Of a stretch of DNA of 64,000 nt, positions 37,431-45,265 are shown piece after piece. Origin of the DNA: Tetradesmus obliquus. Taxonomy: Eukaryota > Chlorophyta > Chlorophyceae > Sphaeropleales > Scenedesmaceae. Location: contig CP126199.1 in the NCBI GenBank assembly GCA_030272155.1, positions 5,444,501-5,508,500 of the forward strand. Reading direction: 5' to 3'. The position numbers and the translations under genes were made by a program. How positions within the stretch are numbered: position 1 is the first letter of the stretch; every line of letters begins with the position of its first letter. The notes below the pieces were generated by a model. It saw nothing but the letters and a program-made list of their open reading frames with translations, was not told the origin of the DNA and did no database searches.

Positions 37431-40400
37431 TGCCGCCAGGTGGTCAGCCTGCTCAAGCACAAGGCGGGCGCGGTGACGCTGGCCACCCATCAACTGCTGT
37501 TGCTGCTGCCACCCACTTCCTCACTGCTGCTGCTGCTGCTGCTGCCGCCAGGTGGCCAACCTGCTCAAGCACAAGGCGGGCGCGGTGACCCTGGCCATCC
37601 AATGACCGCTGCTGCTGCCACCACCCACTTCCACACTGCTGCTGCTGCTGCCGCCAGGTGGCCAGCCTGCTCAAGCACAAGGCGGGCACGGTGACCCTGG
37701 CCATCCAATGACCGCTGCTGCTGCTGCTGCCACCCACTTCCTCACTGCTGCTGCTGCTGCCGCCGCCAGGTGGCCAGCCTGCTCAAGCACAAGGCGGGCG
37801 CGGTCACGCTGGCCATCGGGGACGGCGCCAATGACGTGTCCATGATCCAGGCGGCACACATTGGCGTGGGCATCAGCGGCAGGGAGGGGCGCGCAGCGGT
37901 GCAGGTGAGAGGAGCAGGCTGGGCTGCTAGCTGGTCTTGTGCTGCTGCACTGGCGAGAGCTGCGCATGTCGGTGTGGGCATCAGCGGGGGGCAAGGGTGC
38001 GCTGTGGTGCAGGTGGGGGCTGCCCTTAAACCTGGGGTGAAGCTGTGTCTACAGTAAGCAAGTGTGGTGAACAGCGCAGACCCACCGAGTCAGCTGTCGG
38101 CTGTGTGTAACTGGCAAGGCAGAAACAGTGCCCAGCCAGAATGATGTTAGGTATGCTTTGGCCAACTCACCATCACTGCAACTAATCTGACCAGTTACAT
38201 CGCCACATGCTCCAATGTGCGCAGGCGGCCGACTTTGCCTTCGGTCAGTTCCGCTTCCTGGTGCGGCTGCTGCTGCTGCACGGGCGCCAGAGCTACCTGC
38301 GCTGCCGCGAGGTGGTGCTGTACGCCTTCTACAAGAACGTGGCCTACGTCAGCTGCTACGTCTTCTACAGCTTCTACTCGGGTGCGGCTGGCGGGCTGTT
38401 TGGCTTTATGTGGATTGTGCGTGTTTGTGAGCTGCTACGTCTTCTACAGCTTCTGCTCGGGTGCGTGGCGGGCTGGCTGTGTGACTGTGGCAGGACTGTT
38501 CATTGCTGTGTTTGCGCTTCACTGTGTGTGTGAGCTGCCGCGCACTCTACAGCTTCTACTCGGGTGCGTGGCAGGCTGGCTGTGTGGCTGTGGCAGGACT
38601 GTTTATTGATGTGTTTGCACTGAACTGTGTGTGTGAGCTGCCGCGCACTCTACAGCTGCTACTCGGGTGCGTGGCAGGCTGTGTGGCTGTGGCAGGACCC
38701 CACGCTATGTGTGGCTGTGTGACACTGTGTGCATTGCCGTGCGCGTGCTTGACTGTGTGCGTAAGCGCATGTTCTTGTGTGTGTGCGTGCCAGTCACAGT
38801 AGCATGCACATGGGTGCTTTGCATGCTGTTCATCGCCTGGTTGCGCAAATTATATATTCCCACCGCACGTTTGTAAACACATCTTGCATTGACACAAGCA
38901 TGCACAATACATGCACACCCCTGGCTGCAGGCTTCAGCGCGCAGAGCATCTTCTTCCCGCTGTACATCTTGCGACCACATTGGCGTGAACATGCTTGCCT
39001 CATATGTTCTGCACCACCCCCCGCAGGCTTCAGCGCTCAGAGCATCTTCTTCCCGCTGTACATCGCCACCTTTAACGCACTGTGGGCCGCCTTCCCCAGC
39101 CTTGGGTTTGGCTTGCTGGAGCAGGACGTGCCGGGGCGGCTGGCGCTGACACACCCCTGCCTCTATGACGAGACACGCCTGCAGACCGAGAGGTGAGAGG
39201 GGTAACTACTTCGCTGTGTTTCTGGCCAGTTTGCTGGGTCAATGCTTTGTGTGCGTCTGTTCTGTGTGGGGTCGGCTGCAGTAAGGGGCACAGCGAAATG
39301 TGCCAGCGCGGGCTGCGCTGGTCCCAGTGCCTCTCAACAAGGCGCGGCTGCAGACTGAGCAGTGTGTGATGCATCGATTTGGGCTGCGTGCTGCAGGAGC
39401 ATGAGCAGAGCTAGCGATTGTGCGGTGTGGATGTGTGGAGCTTGCTCGTGGTGGCTGGCGGCGACTTCAGCTGGATGAAACAACTTCTGTGCGTGAACAG
39501 CAGCAATAGAAACATGCAATGCATACGCGCAAGCATGTCTCGCTCATGTCTCTGCTGCTGCTGCTGCGTATTCCCGGCCGCCCGCCTCCGCCCCACTCAC
39601 TGCAGTGACTTCTACCGCGCGTGGCTGCTGTGGGTGTGCCTGGGCCTGTGGCACGGCTTCGCGTGCTTTTATGTGCCCACGCTGGCGCTGGGCGGCTGGG
39701 CGGGCGTCAGCGCCAGCGGCAGCCACGCCAGCGTGGAGCAGCTCGGCACAGCCGTCATGACCGCCATTTTGGTGACCGTGACGCTGCGGGTAAGTGCCAA
39801 CAGGTTGCCTGGTGTTGCTTGTCATGGCGGTTTCCAATGAGTAGTAGCTGCTCAGGGGGTTAACGTGTTCATACTGGCATGGCACAGTGAGCGTGACCGC
39901 AGCAGCAGCAGCAGCAGCAGCAGCAGAATGTCAATCGCGCATCAGGCAGCCACGCCAGCGTGGAGCAATTGGGCACAGCCGTCATGACGGCTATTTTGGT
40001 GACCGTGACGCTGCGGGTGAGTTGATGAGCGCATCAGACCACGCTTGAAGACATCCTAAACTTGCACTTACTGTCCCTGCTCCCTGTCTGCCTCGGCTGC
40101 TTGATGACAACACCTCTGTACTACTATCTCATGTCTCCCAGGTGGCCATCTGCACCAGCCATTGGACGTCCATCAACCACGGCCTCATCAGATCTGAATG
40201 TGATGATTGATTAATTGGTTGATCGTGCCAGCCTCACGGTCCCTCCCACCCCTCCCTCCCGTCCCTGTATGACACCCCTAGGTGGCCATTTGCACTAGCC
40301 ATTGGGCGTCTATCAACCACAGCCTCATCTTCCGCCTCGGCTGCTGCTTAATGCAACGACATGTGGTGTTGCACTTCTTTCAGGTGGCCATTCGCACAAC

Positions 40401-41354
40401 GCACTGGACGGCCATCAACCACGGCCTCATCTGGGGCACCCTAGCCCTCTGGCTGCTCTTCCTGGCACTGCTGCAAGGCCTCTGCGGTTCAGTGCCCAGC
40501 CTAAACCCCCTGTGCGGTTTAGGGCCCGAGCTGCTGGGCTCGGCGGGGTTTTGGCTGGGGGCAGTGCTGGGGGCGCCGGCTGTTGCGCTGCTGCCGGATT
40601 ACACAATCATGGTGTTCCAGCGGCAGGTGGCCCCCAGGGCGAGTCAGCTGCTGCAGGTGGGCGGCGGGGTGGTTGCTGTTTTTGTAAACTTGGCAGCTGC
40701 TGTTGTGCTGCTGCGCTGCTGTGGTGGTTGTTGGAGGGTGTCTTTGCAGCTGCGCCCAGGGCGATTCAGCTGCTGCAGGTGGGCGGCTGGACAATTGCTC
40801 TTGTTTTTTCGTTGTTTTCAAACACTTGGCAGCTGCTGTTGCTTGTCTGCTGTGATTGTTGTTGGAGGGTATATATGCAGCTGCCCCCCCAGGGCGAGTC
40901 AGCTGCTGCAGGTGTGCGGACTGCATGTGCTTGTTTGAGCGTGGCGGCTGCTGTTGTGCTGCTGCATCTGTATGTTAACCAGCGTTTCCGCAGCTGCGCT
41001 TGGTCTGCTGCAAGATGCCCTGATTGCTCCTGCCTGCATGCTGCTGCTGTGCACGTTGCTGCAGGAGGCGGAGCACATGCGCAAGCAGGCACTGAAGAAG
41101 GGCCTGGCAGCCAGCCCAGCAGCAGCAGCAGCAGGTCAGCAGCCGGCATCTGTGCAGCTGCCAACCCATGGACCGGATGTCGAGCCGCAGCTTCGACAAC
41201 AGCAGCAGCAGCAGCAAACAGCAGCTGCGGCACGGCGGCAGCAGCAGCAGCAGCAGCCGGGCACGGCCGGCGGCGGCATCATCGCAATCGCCAGCGTGTC
41301 CAACGGCGAGGGCGGAAGTGCAGCCAACAGCAGCGCTAACCTGCTGGCGGGTGG

Positions 41355-41396
<42 letters not shown>

Positions 41397-42468
41397 CGGC
41401 GGCTGGGGTGATCAGAGTGGGCTGTGGGGACCCTCAGGTAATGATGAGCAGGGAGGTGGCAGTACAGTGTGTATTGTGGGTGCCTGTGTGGCTTGCCTTC
41501 TTGCTTGGTGTGTCCATCGTGATGTTTCTGCAGCTCGTGTGCAGGTGTGAATTGGCACTGCTGGCCGTGTTGTTGAATGCTAGGCTGGGCTGCCACATGT
41601 AGGCTGCAGCAGGCCGCCTCGCCATGTGGCAGCTTCCCCTGCCTCTGCCCTTGCTACAACACACTGTGCGCAAGCACCCAATGCTATTACACCGGCATTT
41701 TAGACCTCAACCCATCGCGGTTCTACATGCTTGCCTCGCTCTGCTGCTGGGGTTCAGGTGGTGGCGGCGCGGCAGGGTTCAACGTTGGCGCGGACTACAA
41801 CCTCGGGGGCCCACACACCCTGGGTGACATGGCAGCAGTGGAGTGGGCCCCCAACTTCATCACTGCGAGCCCAGCCACCCTTGCTGCCAGCCACACCAAG
41901 ATGCAGCTGCGCGCGCCGCTCAGCAGGCTGGCGGGGCCGGGTGCTATAAGTGCTGGCGGCGCTGCTGCTGCTGGTGGTGGCGCTGGGCTTACAAGGTGGG
42001 TGGTGTGCACTGCATGAGTTGCGGACTCAAGTGATGCGGCATGGCGTTGAGATGGATACAGCTACGCTAGCACGTGACGTGCATGTTGGGTGTGTCAGCC
42101 AGCACTGCTAGGAGCGTGCTGCCATGCTCGAACTTAACGTATGTTCGTCAGTTTCTAGTTTGGCACATCATTGTTATGCCGCTTGACTGATGACATGCTC
42201 CCAGATGCACTCCTTCTGTCAACAACTCATCAATCTGCTGCCGCTGTGTTGCAGGCCCTTCACGCTAGAAAGCGACCCAGGCGTTGGCAGGCCAGCAGCA
42301 GCCAGGACAGGCGGCATCGCCATGCAGCCGCTGCCGCCAGCGCAGCAGCAGCAGCACCCAGGTCAGCAGCCTGCTGCTCCCTCAAGGCTGGGGCGACAGC
42401 AGCAGCAGCAGCAGCAGCCTCCTGCAGCTGGCCCGCAGTTTACATTGGGTGGTGATGACACGCTGTGA
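23886..42468 (+). CDS. P4-ATPase, phospholipid flippase catalytic subunit
   Basis: Twenty-eight exons give 1871 aa (5616 nt, phase consistent at all 27 junctions): 23886-23996, 24363-24645, 24888-25156, 25535-25605, 26048-26186, 26580-26702, 27208-27276, 27439-27610, 27891-27961, 28192-28551, 28824-28926, 29118-29308, 30059-30193, 30961-31053, 31964-32488, 32872-32939, 33579-33754, 34239-34510, 35195-35301, 35716-36253, 37770-37904, 38225-38381, 39027-39192, 39606-39789, 40384-40656, 41065-41437, 41758-41995, 42255-42468. P4 landmarks: [12 protein letters not shown] and [11 protein letters not shown] near TM1; actuator motif DGET (392-395); PISLYVSLE in TM4; phosphorylation site SDKTGT (Asp737); KGADNVM (about 975); TGDK (1098-1101); [11 protein letters not shown] (about 1309); then TM7-10. 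P4-ATPases move phospholipids to the cytosolic leaflet in Golgi, endosome or plasma membrane, usually with a CDC50 partner. The protein is longer than the usual 1100-1300 aa through low-complexity inserts (N-terminus, exons 10, 15, 20, 26). Confidence 0.92.
25232..25392 (+). repeat. Two tail copies of flippase exon 3
   Basis: The end of exon 3 ([13 protein letters not shown] plus donor) recurs at 25232-25277 and 25342-25392 with small changes ([18 protein letters not shown]). Both keep a GT donor (GTGAGA, GTAGGA). Confidence 0.85.
25944..25981 (+). repeat. Decayed head copy of flippase exon 5
   Basis: GCGCCTTCGTCAACAACGAG resembles the start of exon 5 (GAFISNEL) about 110 bp upstream of it. 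Confidence 0.5.
26450..26500 (+). repeat. Head copy of flippase exon 6
   Basis: GTGCAG followed by codons for the AIPGLSP region recurs about 125 bp before the true exon, then hits a TGA after a frameshift. Confidence 0.75.
26747..26930 (+). repeat. Two tail copies of flippase exon 6 forming 69-nt cassettes
   Basis: 26747-26815 and 26862-26930 each repeat [21 protein letters not shown]. Each is preceded by TATCAG and followed by a GTGC donor, is 69 nt long and is phase 0 at both ends. The spacers between them are only 44-46 bp. Confidence 0.9.
27785..27825 (+). repeat. Head copy of flippase exon 9
   Basis: CCACAG followed by the codons for EAFSRAGYF recurs about 100 bp upstream of the true exon; an in-frame TAG follows. 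Confidence 0.8.
29309..29890 (+). repeat. Four tandem tail copies of flippase exon 12
   Basis: A unit of about 140-150 bp repeats the last 70 bp of exon 12 ([22 protein letters not shown]) plus intron sequence. Copies end near 29440, 29597, 29742 and 29882. One has lost the donor (CAGGAGAGG), and the first lacks one base near its end. Confidence 0.9.
30250..30775 (+). repeat. Tail copies of flippase exon 13
   Basis: The codons for [17 protein letters not shown] recur at about 30263-30315, 30484-30530, 30606-30650 and 30722-30773, with a shorter relic at 30388-30411. The last copy lacks a GT donor (AAGGCGCAG). Confidence 0.85.
30845..31240 (+). repeat. Copies around flippase exon 14
   Basis: A head copy (LLYDRD...YYAP) lies at 30850-30896, upstream of the true exon at 30961-31053. 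Two tail copies ([12 protein letters not shown] plus GTGAGG) lie at about 31108-31146 and 31199-31235, separated by CAG-rich intron sequence. Confidence 0.85.
31458..31785 (+). repeat. Two head copies of the flippase catalytic exon 15 with Asp to Gly
   Basis: Copies starting at 31458 and 31711, each 253 bp apart and 253 bp before the true exon at 31964, repeat the acceptor and [19 protein letters not shown]. Both read SGKTGT where the true exon reads SDKTGT. Both run into an in-frame stop about 33 codons in. Confidence 0.9.
32758..32805 (+). repeat. Decayed head copy of flippase exon 16
   Basis: CGCAG followed by a mutated version of the [13 protein letters not shown] codons recurs about 110 bp upstream of the true exon at 32872. 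Confidence 0.7.
33360..33540 (+). repeat. Two head copies of flippase exon 17
   Basis: ACGCAG plus [22 protein letters not shown] recurs at 33360-33430 and 33470-33540, at a spacing of about 108 bp and ending at the true exon at 33579. Confidence 0.88.
33903..34110 (+). repeat. Two head copies of flippase exon 18
   Basis: Degenerate versions of [18 protein letters not shown] occur at about 33905-33985 and 34026-34110 before the true exon at 34239. Confidence 0.75.
34695..34970 (+). repeat. Two tail copies of flippase exon 18
   Basis: The codons for [18 protein letters not shown] recur at about 34707-34762 and 34915-34970. The first keeps a GTGGGT donor. Confidence 0.85.
35388..35512 (+). 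repeat. Two tail copies of flippase exon 19
   Basis: The codons for SIGHTAR plus donor recur at about 35388-35415 and 35483-35510. Confidence 0.75.
36398..36695 (+). repeat. Two tail copies of flippase exon 20
   Basis: 36400-36513 repeats [29 protein letters not shown]...KAQ with the GTGCGC donor. 36645-36695 is a shorter copy that switches directly into the exon 21 array. Confidence 0.88.
36692..37769 (+). repeat. Array of nine head copies of flippase exon 21
   Basis: GCCAGGTGG plus [15 protein letters not shown] recurs starting near 36692, 36833, 36962, 37069, 37201, 37309, 37438, 37551 and 37661 before the true exon at 37770. Two alternating spacer types (about 107-113 and about 130 bp) make a higher-order dimer of about 237 bp. 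All nine stop matching just before the GDGAND codons, and all are preceded by (CTG)n. Confidence 0.93.
37955..38020 (+). repeat. Tail copy of flippase exon 21
   Basis: The end of exon 21 ([18 protein letters not shown]) recurs with changes, followed by GTGGGG. Confidence 0.75.
38425..38690 (+). repeat. Three tail copies of flippase exon 22
   Basis: The codons for [11 protein letters not shown] plus GTGCG donor and following intron recur near 38427, 38530 and 38634 with a period of about 105 bp. Confidence 0.85.
38933..38977 (+). repeat. Head copy of flippase exon 23
   Basis: GCAG plus [13 protein letters not shown] recurs 97 bp upstream of the true exon at 39027. Confidence 0.85.
39946..40022 (+). 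repeat. Tail copy of flippase exon 24
   Basis: The codons for [20 protein letters not shown] and the donor (here GTGAGT) are repeated almost exactly from 39719-39795. Confidence 0.9.
40141..40330 (+). repeat. Two head copies of flippase exon 25
   Basis: AGGTGGCCAT plus the codons for [10 protein letters not shown] recurs at about 40141-40191 and 40281-40330. The second has a CTAG acceptor in place of CAG. Confidence 0.85.
40754..40920 (+). repeat. Two tail copies of flippase exon 25
   Basis: The codons for APRASQLLQ plus GTG donor recur at 40754-40790 and 40885-40920. Confidence 0.8.
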
Positions 42469-43867
42469 CCTTGGATGCTCTGCACACGTTGTGGACAGTG
42501 CTTGTGGACAGTGCTATAGGCACCCTATATGTCATTTCTTTGGTAGCAGTGATAATCCTTCAGATTGTAAGGGTTATTTACCGCAAAGGGAACCGATTTG
42601 AACAAGTGTCACATCTGCCTTGCCAAGGGAACCAAGTTCCACTGCTGTGCTGGACTGATGGTGCTGGCAGGCTTACCAATTACTTCTTTGCTATGCATCA
42701 GCATGCATGGCACTAGTCGCATCTCAGAGTATTTGTTGTGCGCAGCTACTGTTCAGCTTGCACAGGCATGCTGCTGTCGGCAGCGTCTGCAGCCTGCGAT
42801 GATCCGCCCCAAGAGTGATGCTGGGAATGCATCGCAGCGTAAGGCTTGACGCAGCTGTTCTGTGCAGGTGATGTAAGATTTAGTTTGGGATGTCGTTGTG
42901 TTCAAGGGGTGCTTGCCGAGCACGTGCTGCTGTGTTGTCGCTGCGATTGCAGCGTTGGTGTGCCAGATGGTCAAAGCCCAGCAGGCACGCCAGGTCAGCA
43001 GTGACAGCTCGGCGTAGCAGCACTGCCAATGGTTGGATTGGGTTAGGAGCTTCTTTTAAATCCTACAATCTCTCTGAAATGCAAGTAGCGTGTGCTGCTT
43101 TGCATGGGCACCTATAGTCCCGATTAGACCGCGTCTCGGAATGGCAACAACCAGCATCGGCCCGTAGCTGTGCATACTCGCAGCTGCAGGTGCAAAAGCT
43201 TGAGTATCGTGCATGGATTTTAATCTGCATGCCTAATGGGCTGCTGACGTCTGCCCGTGTGTTGCCTGCTGTAAGGAAAACCCTGACACTACTGACAAGT
43301 CAGCACCATGACACGCGGCCTGAAAAGCCTGTCCCGCTTATGTACCGAGCCCAACCATCAACTTTCAGTCCATCGATCAATCAAGCACACAATCAATTGA
43401 TACGCATACGTTCCATCATTCGGTATTGCCTGTAGCTTCAAGTTCTGGTGTGTACAAGCAAGTAAAGCAAGTGAGCATAAATCAGTTTCTGATCAATACT
43501 ACAGCTGTGCAACATGTGCAAGGGCACTTCATGTTCGCTGGCGTGCTTCGTGTCTTGCTTCGATTGAGCATCAGGCTGGACTGCACCGAGCGAGCACCCT
43601 GCATGAGCTGTGCTGAGCACACATAAGCAAACACAAGCGTGATTTTGTGGCAATTGCATGCCAACACGCATATGTGACTGTTTACTGCTGATGATGTAGT
43701 GGTGTCACCAGGCACCACAGCAGGACTCTATGCTGCACTGAGCTTAGGGCCTTATCAAACCAAGAAACGTGCTTGTGCTTGCAGGCGTTTGTCGTTACAA
43801 GTTACCAAATCGCCTGGGCATCAGTTCTGCGTTCCTCCCGCCCCGGCACTAGTTCAACATCGTACCG
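42469..43867 (+). other. Intergenic region
   Basis: About 1.4 kb between the flippase and the modular secreted protein. Apart from the TGTAA at 42566 nothing is supported. Confidence 0.4.
42566..42570 (+). terminator. Candidate TGTAA polyadenylation signal
   Basis: Chlorophycean-type TGTAA 98 nt after the flippase stop. Support is positional. Confidence 0.35.
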
Positions 43868-45215
43868 ATGAGGCGATTACAGCTCTTTGCCGTGATTGTT
43901 GCGGCATTAGCATTAATGCTGGCAGGTAAGAGCTTCACCAGGTCATGATTTCGGTCGGCCTTCATGTTTTCTGCTTAGTTCGTTTGGGATCCAGTTGCTG
44001 CAGCAGTAGGTGGCAACAGGCTATGTTTTCTGCAACATGCTGCATCCCTTGCCAGCAGTGACCCCCTCATAAGCAAGCTTTACAACTGCCTCGACATCGC
44101 TATTCTCACCAGGGCAAGCTTTTGCGTCTGCATCATTGCCGCATTCATTGGACCTGCTCCACTGGAGCTGATATGTGACATACGAGCGCACTGCACGCAG
44201 CAGTTCACAGCAGAGCAGTTTACAGAGCGCGTCCAGACAGCTTGTTCCAGCCGCTTGACTAGTGATACTATACATCACCAACATGAGCACATGCCTCACC
44301 CACCTGGGCCCTGACAAGGTTGCTGCTGCTGCTGCTGCTGTGCCTGCAGAGGTCAGGTGTGGTACTGGCCCTGCCTCCTACATGTTTGAGGGACCGCCAA
44401 AGGCCCTCAACACTGATCACCTGGTGGCCCCCAAGCTGCCTAAGGAGTTTGAGGAGAAGCCAAGGAAATGGCACAGCGATGCAGCTGACGAGGCTGCGCA
44501 CCGCAAGCTGCAGGGTGAGCGCTGCTGGCGTTGCTTTGACACAGCCTTGCGTGGTTCACTCTGCTTTGCATGTGCCGAACTCAGGAGTTGCTGCAGCAGT
44601 GCGCAATGCAGGGTGGCCACATTTTCCAAGCACTCGCGGCTTGCTGCTGCTGCGTGCAGGCGTTGATGGCGGTGTGTCTGGCCCCGCGTCCTGGCAGTAC
44701 TACCACCCCCTGAACGCCAAGGTCTGGCAGAAGATGCAGCCCGCACTGCCCCGCGACACGCGCGAGACACATGGAGGCACAGCAAGGCGCCTGGCAGGTG
44801 CGGGTGTGGCCATGTTGATGAAAGAGAGCTGGCAATGCAGCCCCTGCAGCTGACAGCAGCAGCAGCATGCCTTGTGCTTCCTGAAGGGCGATTTTGTGCC
44901 TTGCTGCCTGTATGGGTGCGCATATATGCAGCAGCTGCGCAGAACAAGCTGCTTGAGCTAGAGAGCAGCATATATAGAAGCCGGATTGCTACTGTTGGGG
45001 CTGAATGCGTCCCCACACAAACCTTAGCTGCTGTGATGTGCAATGCATCCCACTTGAAACATCAATACTGTTGTTGTTGTTGTTCTTGAAGCGACCTCTG
45101 GTTTATTCGCCTGTGTGCATTTTCATCTCAGCGCTTCACAGCGCAAGCATTGTCAAATGAAGGGCAGTGCTGTGTAGATCATAGAGTGTTACATGCTCCG
45201 CTGTGCCTGGCTGCC

Positions 45216-45265
<50 letters not shown>

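Noticed and set aside
36692..37770. Regularly spaced repeats resembling a CRISPR array
   Set aside because: The repeats are exon 21 copies with CTG spacers in a eukaryotic intron; spacers are not unique and no cas genes are present.
23886..42468. Several separate flippase genes or pseudogenes
   Set aside because: One complete set of motifs occurs once in the right order, and codon phase agrees through 28 exons, so it is one gene with decoys.
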